Of a DNA stretch of 64,000 bases, positions 9,073 through 18,224 are shown piece after piece; position 1 is the stretch's first letter; each line of letters begins with the position of its first letter. Origin of the DNA: Acetobacter ghanensis (GTDB lineage Bacteria; Pseudomonadota; Alphaproteobacteria; Acetobacterales; Acetobacteraceae); the NCBI RefSeq assembly GCF_001499675.1, contig NZ_LN609302.1, positions 2,327,896-2,391,895 on the forward strand, read 5' to 3'. The translations under genes and the position numbers were made by a program. The notes under the pieces were generated by a model. That model worked only from the letters and a program-made list of their open reading frames with translations. It ran no database searches and had not been told where the DNA came from.

Positions 9073-9987
9073 TCAGTCCCGCCGCGCCTTACGCGGCAGG
9101 CGCAGTTCGCTGGCCAAAACACCCAGTATAACCAGCGCTCCCCCCGCCAGCGCCCGAGCCGGCAGATAATCCCCCGCCAAACGCCCAACCAACCCGGCCC
9201 ATACAGGCTCCCCGGCATAAATAAGCGTGGCCCGTGTGGGCGATACGGTTTTTTGCGCCCAGTTCATCACCAACTGGATAACAGCACTCATAACCCCAAG
9301 GCCCAGAGCGGGCCCCGCCCACCACCACGTAAAAGCCGGTACAGCTTCATGTGCTACAGGCATAGCGGCAAAAGCCAGCAACCCGGCCACCAGCAACTGC
9401 ACAATAGCAACCCGAAAGCTGTTAATAGTCGGGGAGGCAAAACGGCTGATCAGCACAACTTCCATCGCAATGGCCAAAGCACTGACCAAGGTCACCACCT
9501 CGCCAAACTGAAGGTGCAGGCTGGCCACCGCCTGTGGTCCTGCAAGCAGAACAAGGCCAGAAAACGCAAACAGCACACCAAGCCAGACCATAAGATGCGG
9601 AGGCCTACGCAGAAAAAACCACTGCAAGAACGGCACAATCGGCACATACATGGCCGTAATAAAGGCGGATTGGCTGCTGGAAATACTGCCTAGCCCAACA
9701 CTTTGCAGGGCATAACCAAAAAATATGGCAACCCCCACGGCAGCCCCTGCCCGCACCTCCTGCATGGTCAGGTCCAGCAACAGCCGCCTGAACAGAAGTA
9801 TGGAAAGCAGGGCCGCCGTGGTAAAGCGCACCCCCACAAAAAACATGGCCCCCGTATAGCGCATGGCCGTATGCACAATAAGGAACGTAACGCCCCATAA
9901 TACGGTAATGCAAACCAGAGCCACTTCCTCGCGCGAGAAGGTCCGAAATACTCTTTTGTCCCGCGCGAGCGGGGGCTGTTCAGGCAC
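9073..9987 (-). CDS. EamA/DMT-superfamily inner-membrane transporter
   Basis: A 304-residue, very hydrophobic protein with about ten predicted membrane helices arranged as two EamA repeats. Visible marks are the first helix ALVCITVLWGVTFLIVHTAM, the loop GYALQSVGLGSISSSQSAF, a segment beginning RATLIYAGEPVWAGLVGRL in the second repeat, and a positively charged C-terminus. Drug/metabolite exporters of this type move amino acids, nucleosides or other small metabolites out of the cell, but the substrate cannot be read from sequence. It ends 47 bases from the convergent substrate-binding protein gene and starts 40 bases downstream of the aminotransferase pair on the same strand, which makes an amino acid-related substrate conceivable but unproven. 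Confidence 0.85.
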   Translation of the reverse strand: MPEQPPLARDKRVFRTFSREEVALVCITVLWGVTFLIVHTAMRYTGAMFFVGVRFTTAALLSILLFRRLLLDLTMQEVRAGAAVGVAIFFGYALQSVGLGSISSSQSAFITAMYVPIVPFLQWFFLRRPPHLMVWLGVLFAFSGLVLLAGPQAVASLHLQFGEVVTLVSALAIAMEVVLISRFASPTINSFRVAIVQLLVAGLLAFAAMPVAHEAVPAFTWWWAGPALGLGVMSAVIQLVMNWAQKTVSPTRATLIYAGEPVWAGLVGRLAGDYLPARALAGGALVILGVLASELRLPRKARRD

Positions 9988-10026
9988 GTCTAGGCTCTCC
10001 CGGTCAGGTTGGGGGGACCAACCCTG

Positions 10027-11232
10027 TTATTGCAAACCGCCAACAAACCGGGCCATGCGCTGGCATGCCTCTGCCAGCACATCATCCGAGGTTGCACAGG
10101 ACAGGCGCAAATAGGGCGACTGCCCAAAAGCGCTACCGGGCACCGTTGCCACAAACTCTTCTTCCAGCAGGGCTGTTGCAAAGTCGTGGTCGGTTGCTAT
10201 CTGTCGGCCACCTGCCGTTGTCCGGCCTAAACAGGCCGCAACCCCCGGATAGGCGTAAAAAGCCCCTTCCGGCATGGCGCAGGTCAACCCCGGCACGGCA
10301 CGCAGGGCCTGCACCACATTGCTGCGCCGACGGCTATATGTGGCCACCATGGTCTGCACAAGATCTGGCGGCCCATCCAGCGCGGCGGCAGCGGCGGCCT
10401 GCGCAATGGAGCACACACCCGAGGTGGCGTTACCCTGCACACCCCGCATGGCCGCAATAAGGTCTGCCGGGCCACCGGCAAACCCAACGCGCCAGCCGGT
10501 CATGGCATAGGCTTTGGACACACCGTTTAACGTAATGGTACGGTCCTTAAGGTCCGGCGCCACGGCGGCAATAGAGGCAGATGGCGTGCCATCAAACACC
10601 AGATGCTCATAAATTTCGTCCGACAGAATCCAGACATCGGGGTACGCACGCAGGACTTCGGCAATTTTTGCCAGATCTTCCGCCGGGCATATGGCTCCGG
10701 TTGGGTTGTTCGGAAAATTCAGCACAACCCAGCGCGTACGGGGGGTTAACGCCTGTGCCAGAACATCTGCCCGCAGCCGAAAACCATCTTCCTCCCGACA
10801 TGGCGCAAACATCGGCGTTGCCCCAAACATACGGGCAATAAGGGGATAGCTGACCCAATAAGGGGTCGGCACTACCACCTCATCCCCTTCGTTCAGGGTT
10901 GCCATAAACGCGTTAAAGATGACCTGCTTGCCACCGTTGGAGACCATAATCTGCTCGGGCGTGTAGTCCAGCCCGTTCTCCCGCGTAAACTTGCGGGTAA
11001 TGGCCGCCTTGAGGGCTGGCGTGCCATCCACGGGCGGATACTTGGTTTGCCCGTCCAGCGCGGCCTTATGCGCGGCCTCCACCACGGCGGGCGGGGTTGC
11101 AAAGTCCGGCTCCCCCAATGCGAGCGAAATAACAGGCCTGCCCTCAGCTTTGAGAGCCCGGGCACGCCGGGCCATTTCTATTGTTGCAGGGGCAGGCAGA
11201 CCGTTCAGACGACGGGCAAAACTCCGGGTCAT
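10027..11232 (-). CDS. Class I PLP aminotransferase, second copy of a tandem pair
   Basis: A 401-residue fold-type I aminotransferase of the aspartate aminotransferase I-gamma group. Key blocks are SLALGEPDFATPPAVVEAA (residues 36-54), VSNGGKQVIFNAF, the NFPNNPTGAICP substrate-loop motif and the PLP lysine in [16 protein letters not shown], with the carboxylate-binding arginine in PYLRLSCATS near the end. It starts 3 bases after the stop of a close paralogue and is surely co-transcribed with it. Likely roles are aspartate or aromatic amino acid transamination. Divergence of the substrate-contact segments from the paralogue suggests a different amino acid range, which is inference. Confidence 0.88.
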   Translation of the reverse strand: MTRSFARRLNGLPAPATIEMARRARALKAEGRPVISLALGEPDFATPPAVVEAAHKAALDGQTKYPPVDGTPALKAAITRKFTRENGLDYTPEQIMVSNGGKQVIFNAFMATLNEGDEVVVPTPYWVSYPLIARMFGATPMFAPCREEDGFRLRADVLAQALTPRTRWVVLNFPNNPTGAICPAEDLAKIAEVLRAYPDVWILSDEIYEHLVFDGTPSASIAAVAPDLKDRTITLNGVSKAYAMTGWRVGFAGGPADLIAAMRGVQGNATSGVCSIAQAAAAAALDGPPDLVQTMVATYSRRRSNVVQALRAVPGLTCAMPEGAFYAYPGVAACLGRTTAGGRQIATDHDFATALLEEEFVATVPGSAFGQSPYLRLSCATSDDVLAEACQRMARFVGGLQ

Positions 11233-11235
11233 GAT

Positions 11236-12465
<1,230 letters not shown>

Positions 12466-12643
12466 TTAAGGCACCTGCTCCAGACGGAACCCAAAGCTCC
12501 GCCCTTAGCGCAGATGCGCGGCTCCGGCGGGCACAGTAATCCTCTTCCGGTCATGGCGGAACCGGAGATTCCACTTGCTCTATCTTTTTTGTTCTGCACG
12601 GCCCCTAACGCCTGCCCTGCACAAAGCTGGCGATGCAGCCCAT

Positions 12644-13582
12644 TTACCCCAAAGGGTTGTCTTGGGATGCGGCTCCCTCAAATAGGGCTTTGTGGCATAT
12701 CTGCGCCGCACTTAGCCCCTGTTCTCGCATGGCCCGAACAGACAACGCACCATCCCGCTTGGCCAGACGGCGACCCGTGGCATCGCACAAAAGAGGATGA
12801 AAGGCGTACGCGGGCACTGGCAAACCCAACAAGGTCTGCAACAGTCTGTGCAGGCTGGTAGCAGGGCGCAGGTCCTCGCCCCTTGTCACCAGCGTAACGC
12901 CCTGAGCGGCATCATCATACGTGGCGCAGAGATGGTAGGAGGCTGGCACATCTCGCCGCGCCAGCACCACATCGCCAAACAACTCTGGCTGACAAGTCAC
13001 CGTGCCACATGCCAGATCATGATACGTTAACGGCCACGCTCTTCCGCTGTTGGTCTGCGCCCTGCGGGCCTGTGCCACCGCACGGGCCATATCCAACCGC
13101 AGCACGTAGGGGTCTCCCGCCTCCATCCGCCGCAACCGCTCCTGCGCATCAAGGTGGCGGCAACGACCGGGGTAAAGCAGGCTGCCATCGGGCGCAGTAT
13201 GCGGGGCGGAGAACATGGCGGCACTCTCACGCATAATCTCCGACCGGGTGCAAAAACACGGATACAGCAACCCCATGCGCTCAAGCCTGCCCAGCGCACC
13301 ACCATATTCCGCCATGCGGGTGGACTGGTACAGCACCGGGCCATCATGCACCAATCCAAGCCAGTGCAGGTCTTCCAGAATAGCTTGAGCATATGCGGGT
13401 TTGCAGCGCTGGGGGTCTATATCCTCCATCCGCACCAGCCATTGCCCAGCGGGGCGTGCAAAGCGCCGCCCAAACAGTGCAGATGCCACATGCCCCAGAT
13501 GCAGCGCCCCCGTAGGGCTGGGCGCAAAGCGCGTGACCCAATTCGTTTTATAATGGTCATAGTTCTGTAATCGAATAGTCAT
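12644..13582 (-). CDS. gluQ: Glutamyl-Q tRNA(Asp) synthetase
   Basis: The product (312 residues from the ATG at 13582) matches the truncated glutamyl-tRNA synthetase-like enzyme that attaches glutamate to queuosine at the wobble base of tRNA(Asp). The catalytic N-terminus reads WVTRFAPSPTGALHLGHVAS with the HIGH motif. A zinc site is suggested by CFC followed by a Y-x3-C (residues near 105-130), and a KMSKS-like loop is seen as RRLAKRDGA. The anticodon-binding domain of true GluRS is absent, which fits the short length. The frame extends upstream to 13666, but family N-termini begin near the chosen ATG. It is transcribed divergently from the HNH nuclease gene. Confidence 0.9.
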   Translation of the reverse strand: MTIRLQNYDHYKTNWVTRFAPSPTGALHLGHVASALFGRRFARPAGQWLVRMEDIDPQRCKPAYAQAILEDLHWLGLVHDGPVLYQSTRMAEYGGALGRLERMGLLYPCFCTRSEIMRESAAMFSAPHTAPDGSLLYPGRCRHLDAQERLRRMEAGDPYVLRLDMARAVAQARRAQTNSGRAWPLTYHDLACGTVTCQPELFGDVVLARRDVPASYHLCATYDDAAQGVTLVTRGEDLRPATSLHRLLQTLLGLPVPAYAFHPLLCDATGRRLAKRDGALSVRAMREQGLSAAQICHKALFEGAASQDNPLG

Positions 13583-13750
13583 AATGACCTTACCAAATGC
13601 ACAAGATGGCCAAATACCCGTTACTATTCGCCTGCATTTTCTTGCCACACCCTTTTGTGTCTGCAATAGTCTTGGCGGTAATTATCTCGACGACGCACTT
13701 CTAACGGCGGTCGGATTGAGTTTTTTGACCCCCCTTGGAACTGTGTTCTC

Positions 13751-14335
13751 GTGCAAACGGGGAGACACGTCTTGGCGGATGGCAGTACTCTAAACTACCC
13801 AGCCCTTGTTCTGAACGCAGACTTCCGACCACTTTCCTACTTTCCACTCTCTCTGTGGCCTTGGCAGGATGCCATAAAAGCTGTGTGTCTGGACCGGGTT
13901 TCGGTCCTGAGTGAATATGACATGGAAGTGCACTCTCCCAATCAGGCCTTTCGCCTGCCGAGCGTGATTGCCCTTAAGGACTATGTGCCCGCAGCGCGCA
14001 AACCGGCGTTTACGCGGTTCAATGTTTTTTTGCGGGACAATTTTTCCTGCCAGTACTGCGGAGAGCGGCACCCAACGCAGGAACTAACGTTTGACCACGT
14101 TATTCCCCGTTGTAAGGGCGGACGCACAAGCTGGGAGAACGTTGTAACCGCCTGCGGCTGCTGCAACCTGCGCAAAGGTCCGCATATGCCCCACCATATT
14201 GGCATGTTGCCCCGCCGCACCCCCGTGCGCCCCACATCATGGGAGTTGCAGGAGAACGGACGCGCCTTCCCCCCCAACTACCTGCACAAAAGCTGGCGCG
14301 ATTACCTGTACTGGGATGCAGAGCTGGAGGGATAA
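13751..14335 (+). CDS. HNH endonuclease family protein
   Basis: A 194-residue protein with a C-terminal HNH nuclease core: CQYCGERHPTQELTFDHVIP (about residues 100-119), then KGGRTSWENVVTACGCCN with the conserved Asn and a second Cys pair for zinc. The N-terminal half (LNADFRPLSYFPLSLWPWQDAIKAV) is shared with a widespread family of stand-alone bacterial HNH proteins of unknown cellular role. The start is uncertain: a GTG opens the frame at 13751, but a TTG at 13772 has a well-spaced GGGGAG site (13759-13764) and may be the real start, giving 187 residues. Nothing nearby suggests a mobile element or restriction system. Function beyond likely DNA cleavage is unknown. Confidence 0.82.
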   Translation: MQTGRHVLADGSTLNYPALVLNADFRPLSYFPLSLWPWQDAIKAVCLDRVSVLSEYDMEVHSPNQAFRLPSVIALKDYVPAARKPAFTRFNVFLRDNFSCQYCGERHPTQELTFDHVIPRCKGGRTSWENVVTACGCCNLRKGPHMPHHIGMLPRRTPVRPTSWELQENGRAFPPNYLHKSWRDYLYWDAELEG

Positions 14336-14353
14336 CCCCTCCACCATGCCGGT

Positions 14354-14656
14354 TTAGCGGGTGTAGCTGTAGCCGTATTCATCCGCCAGTTTTTGCAGGT
14401 CGGGCGCGTTCTTCAGGTTAAGCGGCAGGGGTTTTGCCTTGCTCTCCCCCAGCACAAACCCGCCATTGCTCATACGCTGGCAGGTATTGGCTGCCAGCGG
14501 AAAACTCAGGAACATGGGACCAGCCATCTGCTTATGCAGGCAGGATACATCCGTATCCACCAAGGGTACCCGCCCAATTTCGGACGAACACCCGGCCAGC
14601 AGGAAGCCCCCCGCCGCCATAACCCCCAGAGCCAATTTGTTTGTTTTCTGCGTCAC
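14354..14656 (-). CDS. Small putative lipoprotein
   Basis: About 100 residues. I chose the GTG at 14656 because it gives a short charged N-region, a hydrophobic core and the lipobox LLAGC, which would be cleaved and lipidated at the Cys; the frame itself is open further upstream to 14788. The mature part contains two more cysteines (SCLHKQ and TCQRMS) that could form a disulfide in the periplasm. I recognise no family. It lies downstream of the HMA protein on the same strand and converges with the HNH nuclease gene, ending 18 bases from it. Confidence 0.65.
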   Translation of the reverse strand: MTQKTNKLALGVMAAGGFLLAGCSSEIGRVPLVDTDVSCLHKQMAGPMFLSFPLAANTCQRMSNGGFVLGESKAKPLPLNLKNAPDLQKLADEYGYSYTR

Positions 14657-14806
14657 GGACCAGCTTACCTTTGTTGCCGCCTGTTGAGCGGGCTTTATGC
14701 CACCGGTTGCTCCGGTACCCTCATGGTGCCACGCCTGCCAGCCCACAACCAGAGAGCGCAGGTCACGCCCCCTTTCCGCTGGCTGCATGACACGCCTCGA
14801 CCGGAT

Positions 14807-15019
14807 TTAGCTGACTTCGTAACCTGCACCACGAATGGCGTCACGCAGGGAAGAAACACCAACACGCGCGGGGTCGTACGTTACCTTAACCTCGCCATTT
14901 GCCAGATTGACATCCGTACCATCTACACCGTCAATTGCGGCCAGCGCACGTTTTACGGACGAAACACAACCATCGCATGTCATTCCTTCGACCATAAAGC
15001 TTGCTGTCGTCTGGCTCAT
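14807..15019 (-). CDS. Heavy-metal-associated (HMA) domain protein, CopZ-like chaperone
   Basis: A 70-residue single HMA domain starting at the ATG at 15019 (MSQTTASFMVEGMTCDGC). The GMTCDGC loop supplies the two cysteines that bind Cu(I) or a similar soft metal, and the remainder follows the beta-alpha-beta-beta-alpha-beta pattern with VNLANGEVKVTYDP near residue 40. Small free-standing domains like this carry copper to P-type ATPases. No copper ATPase or copper regulator gene is next to it, so the partner is elsewhere. Confidence 0.88.
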   Translation of the reverse strand: MSQTTASFMVEGMTCDGCVSSVKRALAAIDGVDGTDVNLANGEVKVTYDPARVGVSSLRDAIRGAGYEVS

Positions 15020-15158
15020 TGCGTCTGCATCCTTTTTGTCAAATTCCATATATGGCGTTTTTACACGTCATTCTGATTATTCCATAACGCAAGTCGGCTC
15101 TGATGCGAAACAATGATGTGCCCGCCATGTCTGCCGCAAAGCATGATATAAGGCCCAT

Positions 15159-15818
15159 ATGTCCGACTTTGCGCAAAACCTGCCATCTTCAGAACTGCCA
15201 ACACCATCGTGGCAAAACAGCTTTTTGCACCGGCTGATGCTGGCCAGCCTGATTAATCAGATGGAAAACCACCTGCTGGCTGAAAGCAGTGCCACCCAAA
15301 CGCTGGAACGCTGGCTGCGAGACCACAAACTGCTTGGCAAGCAGGAGACCTTGCGCGCAGAGCGGGAGCCGGATGCACAGCGCATCTGCCCGCCAGATAT
15401 GGCCGCAGCGCTGGACCTGCCAACGCCCCATACCGCTCTAAATTACCGTAAGATCCGCTTAGTCAACCAAGGTCGCACTTATTCGGAAGCCGAAAACTGG
15501 TTTGTACCGCAACGACTAACCAAAACCATGACCGAAGCGCTGGAGCAGACCGACACCCCTTTTGGGCGTGTCGTCTCCCCCCTGCGGTTTACCCGCCAGC
15601 TTATCCGACGCGAAACCCTATGGTCGCCTCTGCCAGAATTATGGGAAATGCAGCCATACTGCCAGAACCAGGAGCAGGCGGAAGAATTACTCGCCCTTCC
15701 TGCTCATCTGTTCCGACATATTGCGCTGTTGCGCACCCATGAGGGCACACCATTCAGCCTTGTTGTGGAAACCTACACGCCGCAGTCTTTTGCTTTTGCA
15801 CCACCAGCGGCACCCTAG
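15159..15818 (+). CDS. Chorismate lyase (UbiC)-like protein, divergent
   Basis: A 219-residue protein I align by eye to UbiC, which makes 4-hydroxybenzoate from chorismate for ubiquinone. The central segment YRKIRLVNQG (96-105) matches the UbiC strand carrying Arg76, WFVPQRL (114-120) matches the next strand, TPFG...FTRQLI (133-149) matches TPLG...LTRDFI, and VVETYTP (202-208) places Glu204 at the UbiC Glu155 position. The equivalent of UbiC Arg91 appears to be Asn113, which is odd for an active lyase. The protein is longer at the N-terminus than UbiC, with an added helical region. It could be a true UbiC variant or a related UTRA-fold protein. Confidence 0.55.
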   Translation: MSDFAQNLPSSELPTPSWQNSFLHRLMLASLINQMENHLLAESSATQTLERWLRDHKLLGKQETLRAEREPDAQRICPPDMAAALDLPTPHTALNYRKIRLVNQGRTYSEAENWFVPQRLTKTMTEALEQTDTPFGRVVSPLRFTRQLIRRETLWSPLPELWEMQPYCQNQEQAEELLALPAHLFRHIALLRTHEGTPFSLVVETYTPQSFAFAPPAAP

Positions 15819-15896
15819 CCTCAAGCTCGATGAGGGCTGCGTGGTGCAACCTGAACATGTGGGGCACACATGCTCAGGTCCAATAAGGCCTGAATT

Positions 15897-17438
15897 TTAG
15901 GCCTCTTCCCCCATGCGGGTCTTGTCCACAAAGGTTTCGGTCGCATCATCCAGCGCACGGGTTTTACGCCCACCCGGCCCGTGTACGTACAGGTCCTTGC
16001 GGTCAATCTTGTCCACGGCATCCGGCTGCATCGGCATAAGGTAACGTGCAGGGCGCTGATGGTCGGCAAGCTGAAGTTCGGGGTTGAACACCGAGTTGAA
16101 CTTCCACAGCATTTTTACAAAGTTGGTCTGGCCATTTTTCAGCAGATTAACCGCAATGCCTGCTGTGTCCTTAAGCGCCTGCCAGCCCATGTGCTTGGTG
16201 TTCAGCACCTGCTGGGTCTTGACCAGTTCTTCATAGAACTCAGGCAAAGGCAACGTGGTCGGCAGCACGGCGTGCTGGATGTCAAACAGGCGGTAATCGC
16301 GCGTGGTCAGACGGCGCGCTTCCTTGTGCCAGATTTCCGTCCCCGGATAAGGGGTGGTAACGGAAATGTTCACAATATCCGGAATTTCCAGGCACCACTG
16401 GCGCACGGCTTCAAACCGCGCACGATCCCAAGACGGGTCAGCAATAATATTGATGGCCACAATCAGCCCCAGTGAGCGGGCGTATTCCAGCGCTTCAAAG
16501 TTTTTATCGAGTGAGACGCGCTTACGGAACTGCTTGAGCCCTTCCTCATCCACCGCTTCCATCCCGATGAAGATGTAGGACAGACCGATTTCGCTCCAGA
16601 CCTTAAACACTTCCTTGTTACGCAGCAGCACGTCGGCGCGGGTTTCCAGATAGTATTCTTTTTTAATCCCGCGCTTTTTAATTTCGTTGGCAATGGCCAT
16701 GCCATGCTCTTCGTGCACAAAGGCCACGTCATCCACAATAAAGATGCCGGGTTCCTTAATTTCCTCCAGCTCATCCGCAATAACCTGCGGGCTGGCGGTG
16801 CGGTAAGAGCGACCATAAAAGGTCCACGCCGAGCAGAACGTGCAGTCCCACGGGCAGCCACGGGCGAATTCAATGGATGCCGCCGGGTCCAGCGTGCCAA
16901 TAAAGTATTTGTTGCGGTGGCGCAGCAGGTCACGCGCGGGGCGGACCTCATCCAGCGATTTAACAAAAATGGGCGGCGGGCCTTCCCCATCCAGCGTTAC
17001 GGTGCCGGGCACCTGCAGAATATCGGTGCCATTCTGCACCGCATCCAGCAGCAGGCCGACCGTTGCATCGCCCTCACCTTTAAGGATGCAGTTTACTGAC
17101 CCTTCGGAAAGTTCCAGCACATCCTTTGCGATGAACGAGACGGAGTGACCACCAATAAACTGGAAAACCTTCGGGAACCGGTAACGGGTTGCACGGCACA
17201 GATCGAGGATTTCGGGGACATTGGCCAGATAACTACCGGAAAAACACACGGCATCGGGCTGGAATTCCTCTACCAGCTTCCAGTAGTCTTCGTGCGTTTC
17301 AGCCTGAAGGTCGATAATCCGCACATCATGTCCGGCATTCCGCGCAGCGCCTGCCACCAGCTCCAGCCCCAACGGCTCCAGCCGCAGGAAAACCTTGGTG
17401 TACATCAGGGCGCTGGGATGAACCGCCAGAACTTTCAT
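15897..17438 (-). CDS. hpnR: Hopanoid C-3 methylase (B12-binding radical SAM)
   Basis: A 513-residue radical SAM protein. Residues 1-150 form a B12-binding domain (MKVLAVHPSALMYTK at the start, GGHSVSF near 97). The radical SAM core follows with Cys195-x3-Cys199-x2-Cys202 for the [4Fe-4S] cluster. Overall layout and the N-terminus match HpnR, which adds a methyl group at C-3 of hopanoids; 3-methylhopanoids are known from acetic acid bacteria and methanotrophs. The product acts on bacteriohopanepolyols at the membrane, though the enzyme has no membrane helix. A good AAAGGA site precedes the ATG. No other hopanoid gene is adjacent. Other radical SAM hopanoid proteins (HpnJ, HpnP) fit less well at the N-terminus. 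Confidence 0.85.
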   Translation of the reverse strand: MKVLAVHPSALMYTKVFLRLEPLGLELVAGAARNAGHDVRIIDLQAETHEDYWKLVEEFQPDAVCFSGSYLANVPEILDLCRATRYRFPKVFQFIGGHSVSFIAKDVLELSEGSVNCILKGEGDATVGLLLDAVQNGTDILQVPGTVTLDGEGPPPIFVKSLDEVRPARDLLRHRNKYFIGTLDPAASIEFARGCPWDCTFCSAWTFYGRSYRTASPQVIADELEEIKEPGIFIVDDVAFVHEEHGMAIANEIKKRGIKKEYYLETRADVLLRNKEVFKVWSEIGLSYIFIGMEAVDEEGLKQFRKRVSLDKNFEALEYARSLGLIVAINIIADPSWDRARFEAVRQWCLEIPDIVNISVTTPYPGTEIWHKEARRLTTRDYRLFDIQHAVLPTTLPLPEFYEELVKTQQVLNTKHMGWQALKDTAGIAVNLLKNGQTNFVKMLWKFNSVFNPELQLADHQRPARYLMPMQPDAVDKIDRKDLYVHGPGGRKTRALDDATETFVDKTRMGEEA

Positions 17439-17662
17439 GACATTCCTTTCTGCCTACTGCGGGCCGGGAACGCGAACAGCATCCCACTCTGTACCCATAA
17501 CGCTAAAGCATAAGAAACGATTATATAAGAAATAGAATTATCTTGCCCTACCCTTGCCGCCGGGTATCTCCCATGCGCAAGACGTTTACCTTGGGCTTTA
17601 CCGCCATTCTGGCGGCCCCGACGTATGCACAGGGCACAACGCCGGGGTGTGACCTACCAGAA

Positions 17663-18085
17663 TTAGGGCAGGATTTCCGTTTCTGCAAAGAAGAAGCGGA
17701 TTTCGTTTGCTGCGTTCTCTGCGCTGTCGGAACCATGCACGGAGTTTGCTTCAATGCTTTCAGCAAACTGGGCGCGAATGGTGTGGGCTTCGGCCTTTTT
17801 GGGGTCGGTTGCGCCCATGACTTCACGGTTTTTGGCAACAGCGTTTTCGCCTTCAAGCACCTGCACCACAACCGGGCCGGAGATCATGAAGGACACGAGA
17901 TCGTTATAAAAAGGGCGTTCCTTGTGCACGGCATAAAAAGCGCCAGCCACAGCGTGGGAAAGCTGCACGCGCTTCTGGGCGACAATGCGCAAGCCTGCAT
18001 CTTCAAACACGGCGTTGATCTTGCCGGTCAGGTTGCGACGGGTTGCATCCGGCTTGATAATGGAAAGAGTACGTTCTTTAGCCAT
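17663..18085 (-). CDS. ndk: Nucleoside diphosphate kinase
   Basis: The 140-residue product transfers phosphate between nucleoside triphosphates and diphosphates, balancing NTP and dNTP pools. The sequence begins [20 protein letters not shown], has the [14 protein letters not shown] block near residue 70 and the phosphate-carrying His117 in the motif NSVHGSDS. Length is standard. An AAGGAGGG ribosome site lies 5 bases before the ATG, implying strong translation. It is followed on the same strand, after about 225 bases, by hpnR; on the other side an ABC-F gene is transcribed away from it. Confidence 0.98.
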   Translation of the reverse strand: MAKERTLSIIKPDATRRNLTGKINAVFEDAGLRIVAQKRVQLSHAVAGAFYAVHKERPFYNDLVSFMISGPVVVQVLEGENAVAKNREVMGATDPKKAEAHTIRAQFAESIEANSVHGSDSAENAANEIRFFFAETEILP

Positions 18086-18224
18086 AAGGCCCTCCTTAGA
18101 TAGAAACGCAGATATCCGCCTTGCTCTGGCGAACGTTCAGCGTTTCCATCTAGAGCATATCGGCGCTGGCTGGTAGGTACCACACAGAATGTAATGAACA
18201 ATTCCAGAAGAAACGAGAGTTGCG

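Noticed and set aside
13751..14335. HNH gene as a homing or restriction nuclease
   Set aside because: No intron, intein, methylase or defence genes are adjacent, and the family is widespread as stand-alone chromosomal genes.
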